DNA of 7,460 bases from Actinomycetes bacterium. GTDB taxonomy: Bacteria; Actinomycetota; Actinomycetes; Actinomycetales; Microbacteriaceae. The DNA lies in contig JAEZSU010000111.1 of NCBI GenBank assembly GCA_023421635.1, forward strand, positions 1 through 7,460, in the 5' to 3' direction. A program made the translations under genes and the position numbers. Shown here in pieces: positions 1 through 4,917 of this stretch; the stretch's first letter is position 1; each line of letters starts with the position of its first letter. The notes below the pieces were generated by a model. That model had not been told where the DNA came from. It made no database searches and was given only the letters and a program-made list of their open reading frames with translations.

Positions 1-193
1 GCGTACGGCTGAGCGCCGCGCACACCACCGCCCCGACGGGCCCGCGCTCCCAGTCCCGGTCGCAGAGCAGGCGAACGGTGACGACGATGCCGAGGCTCGC
101 CAGCACCGCGCCGCAGCATCCCACGAGGAGGGCGAGCCATGCGACCAGGACGGCGGTCCGTCCCCGGTCCGTGACCGCCACCTCACCGGCCAT
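1..193 (-). CDS. Small membrane protein, C-terminus cut off by window edge
   Basis: An open frame of 64 codons with no stop runs off the left edge. I read it by hand from the ATG at 193-191. The N-terminus is short and polar (MAGEVAVTDRGR), followed by a long hydrophobic stretch at about residues 13-40 (containing LVAWLALLVGCCGAVLASL), a charged loop (CDRDWERG, 44-51) and the beginning of a second hydrophobic stretch from about 52. This suggests at least two membrane helices. The ATG lies 4 nt after the tatB stop with no clear Shine-Dalgarno sequence, so translation is probably coupled to tatB. I do not recognise the family and assign no function. A link to Tat export rests on position alone. 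It could also be the N-terminus of a larger membrane protein continuing outside the window. Confidence 0.6.
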   Translation of the reverse strand, partial: MAGEVAVTDRGRTAVLVAWLALLVGCCGAVLASLGIVVTVRLLCDRDWERGPVGAVVCAALSRT

Positions 194-197
194 CGGC

Positions 198-584
198 TCA
201 GGTGGCTTCGGTGTCGTACGGGGGCAGCTCCCCCGACGCCGCATCGAACCGCTGCGACCGCGGCGGCGAGGCGAGGACCCCGGAGGCCGCGGCGGCCGTG
301 CCGGCGGCGCGCACCGTCGCCGTGGGCGGGTCGTCCAGCAGCGCCTCCCGGATGATGCGTCGCGGGTCGTACTGCCGCGGGTCGAGCTTGCGCCAGTCGA
401 CGTCCTCGAAGTCCTCGCCCATCTCCTCCTGCACCCGGCTCTTCGCCCCGCGCAGGAAGTCCCGCGCCCGGGTGGTGAAGCCGGCGAGCGACTCGGCGAG
501 CTTGGGCAGACGTTCCGGCCCGATCACGAAGGCGGCGATCACACCGATCACCAGCAGCTTCTCGATCGTGAGGCCGAAGAACAT
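198..584 (-). CDS. tatB: Sec-independent protein translocase subunit TatB
   Basis: A 128-residue protein with TatA/B architecture. Residues 1-21 form the short N-terminal membrane helix (MFFGLTIEKLLVIGVIAAFV), with the acidic residue E8 near its start. The hinge motif GPERLPKL at 22-29 follows, then an amphipathic, charged helix to about residue 57. The rest is an acidic and then Ala/Pro-rich tail that is probably disordered. In the family TatB joins TatC to form the receptor for twin-arginine signal peptides of folded exported proteins. The GPERLPK hinge and the length favour TatB over the shorter TatA. The ATG at 584 is the only sensible start, as it begins directly at the membrane helix. 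A TAACCT hexamer lies 6 nt upstream, suggesting a leaderless transcript. It diverges from the O-methyltransferase and probably forms an operon with the small membrane protein behind it. tatA and tatC are not in this window. Confidence 0.9.
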   Translation of the reverse strand: MFFGLTIEKLLVIGVIAAFVIGPERLPKLAESLAGFTTRARDFLRGAKSRVQEEMGEDFEDVDWRKLDPRQYDPRRIIREALLDDPPTATVRAAGTAAAASGVLASPPRSQRFDAASGELPPYDTEAT

Positions 585-590
585 GCTCTC

Positions 591-596
591 AGGTTA
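591..596 (-). promoter_or_regulatory. tatB -10 element, leaderless spacing
   Basis: TAACCT on the minus strand is followed by exactly 6 nt (gagagc) and the tatB ATG. A possible -35, GCGACC, lies 16 nt further upstream at 613-618. This spacing puts initiation at or beside the start codon. Confidence 0.5.
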
Positions 597-633
597 CCCG
601 CCGCGCCTGCCGGGTCGCTGCGCGCGCGCCACG

Positions 634-639
634 TAGGCT
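634..639 (+). promoter_or_regulatory. O-methyltransferase -10 element
   Basis: TAGGCT lies 17 nt before the ATG at 657, which predicts a short leader of about 10 nt carrying the GGAGG ribosome binding site. No convincing -35 is visible. It is the one plus-strand gene here whose promoter spacing differs from the 6-nt rule. Confidence 0.35.
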
Positions 640-646
640 TGACGGT

Positions 647-651
647 GGAGG
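647..651 (+). promoter_or_regulatory. Ribosome binding site fixing the O-methyltransferase start
   Basis: GGAGG with 5 nt (tacac) before the ATG at 657. It decides the start against the much longer upstream extension of the same open frame back to position 78, which overlaps tatB. Confidence 0.7.
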
Positions 652-656
652 TACAC

Positions 657-1298
657 ATGAGCGCGAGCGACGCGAACGCCAGGTTCGCCCTCGAGGCGAC
701 CGTCGAACCCGACGCGATCACGCGGGCCCGCTCGCATGCGCTGGAACTCGGTGCCGAGCCGATCAGCGCGCCCGTCGGCGCGCAGTGCGCGGTCATCGCC
801 GCAGCGGCAGGGGCGCTGAACATCGTCGAGATCGGCACGGGGGCCGGGGTGTCCGGGCTGTGGCTGCTGCACGGCTCGCCCCGCGCGGTGCTCACCACGA
901 TCGACAAGGAGCCCGAGCATCTCGCCGCCGCACGGCAGGCGTTCGCGGATGCCCGCATCCCTCCCGCCCGCGCCCGGTTCATCACCGGTCGCGCCGCCGA
1001 CGTGCTCCCCCGGATGAACGAGGCGTCGTACGACGTCGTGCTCGTGGATGCGGACCCGGACGGCGTGATCGAGTACGTCGAGCACGGACTGCGCCTCGTC
1101 CGCCCCGGTGGGACCGTGCTCGTGCCGCGGGTGCTCGCCGGCGGCGCCGTGTCGGACCCCGTGCGCCGCGACCCGGTGACCACCGCCTACCGGTCGCTCA
1201 TCCAGGAGACCCAGGGCTCACCCGCTGTCATCGGCGCGCTCTCGATCGTCGGGGAGGGGCTGCTGCAGCTCACCACGACGAACGAGAACCGTCGCTGA
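657..1298 (+). CDS. SAM-dependent O-methyltransferase (family 3 type)
   Basis: A 213-residue Rossmann-fold methyltransferase. Motif I, the SAM-binding glycine loop, is VEIGTGAGVS at 57-66. An acidic residue ends strand 2 in TIDKEPEH (81-88), the usual ribose-binding position. YDVVLVDADPD (125-135) supplies the strand-4 acidic residues that bind metal in catechol-type enzymes, and LRLVRPGGTVLV (145-156) is the typical strand-5 motif. The length fits family 3 O-methyltransferases. The substrate cannot be told from the sequence. I start it at ATG 657 because of the GGAGG ribosome binding site and the normal family length; the open frame extends back to 78 but that part overlaps tatB and looks like an antisense artefact. 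By position and orientation it corresponds to the O-methyltransferase recalled as M. tuberculosis Rv1220c. Confidence 0.88.
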   Translation: MSASDANARFALEATVEPDAITRARSHALELGAEPISAPVGAQCAVIAAAAGALNIVEIGTGAGVSGLWLLHGSPRAVLTTIDKEPEHLAAARQAFADARIPPARARFITGRAADVLPRMNEASYDVVLVDADPDGVIEYVEHGLRLVRPGGTVLVPRVLAGGAVSDPVRRDPVTTAYRSLIQETQGSPAVIGALSIVGEGLLQLTTTNENRR

Positions 1299-1307
1299 CA
1301 CCGCAGA

Positions 1308-1349
1308 CGAGAGAACGGCCGGTCCCCCCGGGGACCGGCCGTTCTCTCG
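1308..1349. terminator. Bidirectional hairpin terminator between convergent genes
   Basis: A perfect 20-bp inverted repeat (arms 1308-1327 and 1330-1349) with only CC between the arms. The outer part of each arm is CGAGAGAAC / GTTCTCTCG, so each transcript gets a short pyrimidine run at the end of the stem rather than a long U tract, which is common in high-GC actinobacteria. It lies 9 nt after the O-methyltransferase stop and 12 nt beyond the DUF3117 stop, so it can serve both genes. Confidence 0.85.
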
Positions 1350-1361
1350 AGGCGGGGACGC

Positions 1362-1532
1362 TCAGGCGTTCACGACGCCGCCGAGGACGTCGTACAGTTC
1401 CTTGGCCTCGGCGTCGTTGACCGAGACCACCAGGCGGCCACCGCCCTCGAGCGGAACGCGAACGATGATGAGGCGCCCCTCCTTCACAGCCTCCATCGGC
1501 CCGTCTCCGGTTCTCGGCTTCATGGCTGCCAT
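1362..1532 (-). CDS. DUF3117 domain protein, small, function unknown
   Basis: A 56-residue protein read by hand from ATG 1532 to TGA 1362. It begins MAAMKPRTGDGPMEAVKEGR, continues with VRVPLEGGGRLVVSV (24-38) and ends in an acidic helix (NDAEAKELYDVLGGVVNA). The MAAMKPRTGDGP opening and the RVPLEGGGRLVV core are the signature I know from DUF3117, a short family highly conserved in actinobacteria and without an established biochemical role. The length fits the family. The start is supported by AAGGAG at 1539-1544, 6 nt upstream. A second in-frame ATG (residue 4) is less likely because the family keeps the MAAM form. It converges on the O-methyltransferase and lies 82 nt behind the PIG-V-like gene, with what looks like its own promoter. 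Its orthologue by position would be M. tuberculosis Rv1211 (from memory). Confidence 0.88.
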   Translation of the reverse strand: MAAMKPRTGDGPMEAVKEGRLIIVRVPLEGGGRLVVSVNDAEAKELYDVLGGVVNA

Positions 1533-1538
1533 GTACGG

Positions 1539-1544
1539 CTCCTT
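1539..1544 (-). promoter_or_regulatory. DUF3117 gene ribosome binding site
   Basis: AAGGAG on the minus strand, 6 nt before the ATG at 1532. It is the strongest Shine-Dalgarno match in the window, consistent with a leadered and well-translated message. Confidence 0.7.
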
Positions 1545-1565
1545 CTCGTCGATGATCTGGTGTGA

Positions 1566-1571
1566 AGTTTA
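1566..1571 (-). promoter_or_regulatory. Candidate -10 element of the DUF3117 gene
   Basis: TAAACT on the minus strand lies in the 82-nt gap before the DUF3117 gene, in an A/T-rich patch (agtttatc) that stands out in this GC-rich window. It predicts a leader of roughly 25-30 nt. No clear -35 is seen, so the gene could also be read through from dapE. Confidence 0.4.
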
Positions 1572-1614
1572 TCGTGATCGGGGGCGACGGCGCGCCGCCA
1601 CGCGACCGATGACG

Positions 1615-2811
1615 TCACGGGACCTGCCAGAAGGTCCGTGCGAGTGCATAGACGTTGAAGATCCACACCCACTGCGCGACCACGCAGAGCACCAGCACTC
1701 CCCACCGCCACCACCACGCACGCGGCTGCGCCACGGCGCCCCACAGCGGTGAGACCGGGAGCAGCAACCGGAAGGTGCTCGACTGCGGGAAGAACACCGC
1801 GAGCAGGTACAGCAGGTAGCTCGCCGTCCACAGCCGGATCGGCATCCCGAGCGCCCGCACGTGCGGCTCCCGCCAGAGGAGGAGGCCGGCGCCCGCGACG
1901 AGGAGGACGAGCACCACGATCCCGGCGATCGGCCCGATCCCCCACACCGACGCCCAGAAGAGCGCACCGCTGACGAACCCCTCGAAGGGGAAGAACGCCA
2001 CCGGCGCGTCGGCGACCCAGTTGCGGCGCCAGGCGAGCTCCGTGGTCAGGTAGGCGCCGGCGTCCCCGGTGGCGAGCCCCGCGACGAGCTGCCACCCGAA
2101 CCCGACCGCCGCCGCCAGGAGTCCCAGCGACACGATGTGCACGATCTCGATGGCAGGCAGCGGGTCACGTCGCCGCCGCCACCAGCGCCAGACACCGTAC
2201 AGCGCCAGCAGCAGCGAGAACGCGAGCACCCCCGGCCGCGTCGCGGCCATGAGCGGGATCAGCAGGTACAACCAGCCGTACCTGCGCCGCTCCAGGGCGA
2301 GGAGCGAGAGCAGCAGCCACGCCTGGAACAGCGACTCGGCGTAGCCGACCTGGAAGAGCGCCGCGAGGGGCCCTGCGCTGAAGAAGACGACCGCCCAGGT
2401 CGCCGCCGACACGTCGAGACGCACCCGCAGCAGACGGTAGAGGGCGTACGCGGCGACGTAGCCGCCGACGAGTGACACGACGACCGCGCCCGCACCCCAG
2501 CTGCCGAGGAGGACACCGACCGCTTGGGCGAGATACGGGTAGAGCGGCAGGAACGCCCACTGGTTCTCGGCGACGAGGCCGTCGTCGGTGAGCGGCAGCT
2601 CGGTCGGGTAACCGTTGACGGCGATGAACCAGTACCAGGTGGCGTCCCATCCGAGGACCAGATCGCCGACGGTGGCGTCCGCACCGAACCGCGAGGTCGA
2701 ATCCGAGAGGCTCGCGGCGAGTGCGAGGAACGCCGTGGTGACCAGGCGCGCCGCGACATAGACGAGGCCGACACGGACGGCGGCGGGCAGGCGGCGCCAC
2801 GCCGCGCGCAT
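1615..2811 (-). CDS. PIG-V-like polytopic membrane glycosyltransferase (GT-C type)
   Basis: A 398-residue protein with roughly ten or more hydrophobic helices (clear ones near 12-35, 84-104, 107-127, 178-205, 222-245, 290-313, 327-342, 368-388). Three motifs resemble the PIG-V / GPI mannosyltransferase family: GWDATWYWFIAVNGYP (54-69), with the Asp after the first helix expected of GT-C enzymes; FLPLYPYL (87-94), like the family FFPLYP; and GYAESLF (156-162), like YTESLF. A late RLLLPVSPLW (348-357) fits the conserved C-terminal Arg/Pro region. Such enzymes use polyprenyl-phosphate sugars on the outer membrane face; sugar and acceptor are unknown here. I chose ATG 2811, 23 nt after the dapE stop, because it gives a short Arg-rich N-terminus before helix 1. 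The ribosome binding site is weak, so it probably depends on the dapE transcript. Its stop codon lies in a TGACGTCA palindrome (1610-1617). Confidence 0.72.
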   Translation of the reverse strand: MRAAWRRLPAAVRVGLVYVAARLVTTAFLALAASLSDSTSRFGADATVGDLVLGWDATWYWFIAVNGYPTELPLTDDGLVAENQWAFLPLYPYLAQAVGVLLGSWGAGAVVVSLVGGYVAAYALYRLLRVRLDVSAATWAVVFFSAGPLAALFQVGYAESLFQAWLLLSLLALERRRYGWLYLLIPLMAATRPGVLAFSLLLALYGVWRWWRRRRDPLPAIEIVHIVSLGLLAAAVGFGWQLVAGLATGDAGAYLTTELAWRRNWVADAPVAFFPFEGFVSGALFWASVWGIGPIAGIVVLVLLVAGAGLLLWREPHVRALGMPIRLWTASYLLYLLAVFFPQSSTFRLLLPVSPLWGAVAQPRAWWWRWGVLVLCVVAQWVWIFNVYALARTFWQVP

Positions 2812-2834
2812 CCCGGTCTCGGGCGTCGCGCGGA

Positions 2835-3908
2835 TCAGGCCGTCAGCCACCGGCGCAGGCCCCGCTCCACGTCCTCGATCTGGCGGACCGGGACGCGCTC
2901 CTCGTCGTGGTGGGCGAGGCTGGGGTCGCCGGGGCCGTAGTTGACCGCGGGGACGCCCATGGCCGAGAACCGCGCGACGTCGGTCCAGCCGTATTTGGGG
3001 CGCGGCTCGGCGCCGACGGCGGCGAGGAACTCCTGTGCGAGCGGGGCGTTCAGGCCGGGGCGGGCACCCTCGGCCCGGTCGACGACCTCGATCTCGAAGC
3101 CCGCGAGCACGTCGCGCACGTACTCCTCCGCCTGGGCTGCGGACCGGTTCGGCGCGAACCGGTAGTTGATCTCGACCTCGCACAGGTCGGGGATGACGTT
3201 GCCGGCGATGCCGCCGGAGATCCGCACCGCGTTCAGCCCTTCGCGGTAGTCGAGCCCTTCGACCGGAACGGTGCGGGGGCGGTGCTCGGCGAGCCTGGCG
3301 AGAATGGGGGCTGCGGCGTGGATGGCGTTCTCCCCCACCCAGGCGCGGGCGCTGTGGGCGCGGACGCCGTGCGTACGCGCCACCACCCGCAGATTGCCGT
3401 TGCAGCCGCCCTCGACCTGCCCGTTCGAGGGCTCGCCGAGGATGGCGAAGTCCCCCGCGAACAGGTCGGGCCGGGTGCGCGCAAGCCTGGTGAGGCCGTT
3501 GAGCTCCGCCGCGACCTCTTCGTGGTCGTACCACATCCACGTCAGGTCGACCCGGGGTTCGGCGAGCTCGGCGGCGAGCTTCAGCTGCACCGCGACGCCC
3601 GCCTTCATGTCGACCGTCCCGCGCCCCCAGAGGAAGGGCCCGCCGTCGACGACGACGTCTCGCACAGGCAGGTTGCGGTTGACGGGGACCGTGTCGATGT
3701 GGCCCGCGATCACCACGCGCTGGGCGCGTCCGAGGTTCGTCCGCGCGACGATCGTGTCGCCGTCGCGGAAGACCTCCAGGTGCGGGAGGTCGGCGACCTC
3801 CGCCATGATCGCGTCGGCGAGGACGGTCTCCTCGCCCGAGACGGACGGGATGTCGCACAGCGCCCGGGTGAGGTCGACGGCGGATGCGGACAGGTCGAGC
3901 CGGGGCAT
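2835..3908 (-). CDS. dapE: Succinyl-diaminopimelate desuccinylase DapE
   Basis: A 357-residue M20 family metallohydrolase. It removes succinate from N-succinyl-LL-2,6-diaminopimelate to give LL-diaminopimelate in the cytoplasmic lysine/peptidoglycan pathway. The di-zinc ligands and base are visible: GHIDTVP (69-75; H70, D72), GRGTVDMKAG (96-104 region; bridging D100), DHEEVAA with E130 as general base and E131 as ligand, LGEPS (E159), and a C-terminal AHHDEE (H333 or H334). The lid/dimerisation segment around GVRAHSARAW (181-190) is also present. The length fits the actinobacterial DapE. The adjacent divergent dapD supports DapE over a generic M20 peptidase or ArgE. It starts at ATG 3908, with a TAGACT -10 exactly 6 nt upstream and no separate ribosome binding site. 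It probably leads a transcript that includes the PIG-V-like gene. Confidence 0.93.
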   Translation of the reverse strand: MPRLDLSASAVDLTRALCDIPSVSGEETVLADAIMAEVADLPHLEVFRDGDTIVARTNLGRAQRVVIAGHIDTVPVNRNLPVRDVVVDGGPFLWGRGTVDMKAGVAVQLKLAAELAEPRVDLTWMWYDHEEVAAELNGLTRLARTRPDLFAGDFAILGEPSNGQVEGGCNGNLRVVARTHGVRAHSARAWVGENAIHAAAPILARLAEHRPRTVPVEGLDYREGLNAVRISGGIAGNVIPDLCEVEINYRFAPNRSAAQAEEYVRDVLAGFEIEVVDRAEGARPGLNAPLAQEFLAAVGAEPRPKYGWTDVARFSAMGVPAVNYGPGDPSLAHHDEERVPVRQIEDVERGLRRWLTA

Positions 3909-3914
3909 CCCCCG

Positions 3915-3920
3915 AGTCTA
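3915..3920 (-). promoter_or_regulatory. dapE -10 element, leaderless spacing
   Basis: TAGACT on the minus strand, preceded by TCGC, is followed by 6 nt (cggggg) and the dapE ATG. It sits where the -35 of dapD would be, so the two promoters overlap. Confidence 0.55.
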
Positions 3921-3942
3921 GCGAGCGCCGGGGAGTCGCTAG
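3918..3942. repeat. Inverted repeat across the dapE/dapD divergent promoters
   Basis: CTAGCGA (3918-3924) and TCGCTAG (3936-3942) are a perfect 7-bp inverted repeat with an 11-nt spacer. Each arm overlaps one of the two -10 elements. It may be an operator, or it may simply reflect two promoters that both use TCGCTAG(A/C)CT. Confidence 0.55.
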
Positions 3943-3945
3943 CCT
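3940..3945 (+). promoter_or_regulatory. dapD -10 element, leaderless spacing
   Basis: TAGCCT, preceded by TCGC, is followed by ggaggg and then directly by the dapD ATG. The GGAGG sits only 1 nt from the ATG, too close for normal Shine-Dalgarno pairing, which supports leaderless initiation here. Confidence 0.55.
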
Positions 3946-3951
3946 GGAGGG

Positions 3952-4890
3952 ATGAGTGAACGCTGGATCTGGGGTACGGGGCTTGAGACGCGGACGACGG
4001 ACGGGACGGTGCTCGACGCCTGGTTCCCCGCCGTCCACGAGGGCCGGCCGGCCGACGACGCCGCACCGGATGCCGCACTGACCGCCGGCGCGGACGAACG
4101 CCGCGCGGTGACGATCGCGCCCGTGACGGTCGTGATCGACCTGGACGCCCCGCCCGCCTCGACGGCGGACGCCTACCTCCGCCTGCACGCCCTGTCGCAC
4201 CTCGTGGTGCGCCCCAACGAGCTCAACCTGGACGGTGTCTTCGCCCACCTGCCCAACGTCGCGTGGACGACGGCAGGCCCGGTGCACCCCGACGACCTGC
4301 CCCGGCTCCGGATGGGCCTGCAGCGCGCCGGCATCCAGGTGCAGAGCCTGGACAAGTTCCCGCGTCTGACCGACTACGTCATCCCCGCCGGTGTCCGCAT
4401 CGCCGACGCCGGCCGTGTCCGGCTGGGCGCCCACCTGGCACCGGGGACGACGGTGATGCACGAGGGCTTCGTCAACTTCAACGCCGGGACCCTCGGCGCC
4501 TCCATGGTCGAGGGCCGCATCTCGCAGGGCGTCGTGGTCGGCGACGGCAGCGACATCGGCGGCGGCGCGTCCATCATGGGCACGCTCTCCGGCGGCGGCA
4601 CGCACCGCGTGTCGATCGGTCGGCGCAGCCTCCTCGGCGCAAACGCCGGCATCGGCATCTCGCTCGGCGACGATTGCGTGGTCGAGGCCGGCCTGTACGT
4701 CACCGCCGGGACGAAGGTGGTCATGGTCGACGAGCCGCTCCTGGCCGACGAGTCGCGTCCCGTCGTCAAGGGCGCCGAGCTGTCCGGCCGCGACGGGCTG
4801 CTGTTCCGCCGTAACTCCGTCACCGGTGCCGTCGAGGCAGTGCACCGCCAGGGTGTCGGCGTGACACTGAACGAGGCGCTCCACGCCTGA
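3952..4890 (+). CDS. dapD: Tetrahydrodipicolinate N-succinyltransferase DapD
   Basis: A 312-residue enzyme of the actinobacterial DapD type, which transfers succinyl from succinyl-CoA to tetrahydrodipicolinate. The N-terminal domain (to about 140) is followed by a left-handed beta-helix of hexapeptide repeats at about 150-260, seen in the periodic I/V/L-G spacing of [20 protein letters not shown] (185-204), [12 protein letters not shown] (207-218) and [21 protein letters not shown] (start 236). E187 in MVEGRIS matches the proposed catalytic glutamate of M. tuberculosis DapD (from memory), and the GTLSGGGTH turn is characteristic of this lineage. The C-terminus LNEALHA is also typical. It diverges from dapE across 43 bp, and its product feeds the pathway step just before the aminotransferase and DapE. 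ATG 3952 is well supported by the promoter spacing. In Microbacteriaceae with lysine- or ornithine-type walls its main role may be lysine supply (inference). Confidence 0.94.
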   Translation: MSERWIWGTGLETRTTDGTVLDAWFPAVHEGRPADDAAPDAALTAGADERRAVTIAPVTVVIDLDAPPASTADAYLRLHALSHLVVRPNELNLDGVFAHLPNVAWTTAGPVHPDDLPRLRMGLQRAGIQVQSLDKFPRLTDYVIPAGVRIADAGRVRLGAHLAPGTTVMHEGFVNFNAGTLGASMVEGRISQGVVVGDGSDIGGGASIMGTLSGGGTHRVSIGRRSLLGANAGIGISLGDDCVVEAGLYVTAGTKVVMVDEPLLADESRPVVKGAELSGRDGLLFRRNSVTGAVEAVHRQGVGVTLNEALHA

Positions 4891-4905
4891 GCCGGACGCC
4901 CCCGC

Positions 4906-4911
4906 TACGCT
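4906..4911 (+). promoter_or_regulatory. ppk2 -10 element, leaderless spacing
   Basis: TACGCT (in CGCTACGCT) lies in the 27-nt gap after dapD and is followed by 6 nt (cacgac) and the ppk2 ATG. No Shine-Dalgarno sequence is present between dapD and ppk2, in keeping with leaderless translation. No good -35 is visible; it would fall in the dapD end. Confidence 0.5.
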
Positions 4912-4917
4912 CACGAC

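Noticed and set aside
78..656. N-terminal extension of the O-methyltransferase frame back to position 78
   Set aside because: It overlaps tatB and the small membrane protein on the other strand, has Arg/Pro-rich composition, and a strong ribosome binding site marks ATG 657 instead.
1610..1617. TGACGTCA palindrome, identical to the eukaryotic CRE site
   Set aside because: It is an 8-bp palindrome that includes the stop codon of the PIG-V-like gene and occurs once. Chance is enough in GC-rich DNA.
1861..2475. Plus-strand open frame of 204 codons, rich in E, R, P and Q
   Set aside because: It is antisense to the PIG-V-like membrane protein and has the charged low-complexity composition expected of such a shadow.
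2907..3959. Plus-strand open frame of 350 codons opposite dapE
   Set aside because: dapE has all its metal-binding residues intact on the minus strand; the opposite frame shows no family motif and overlaps the dapD start.
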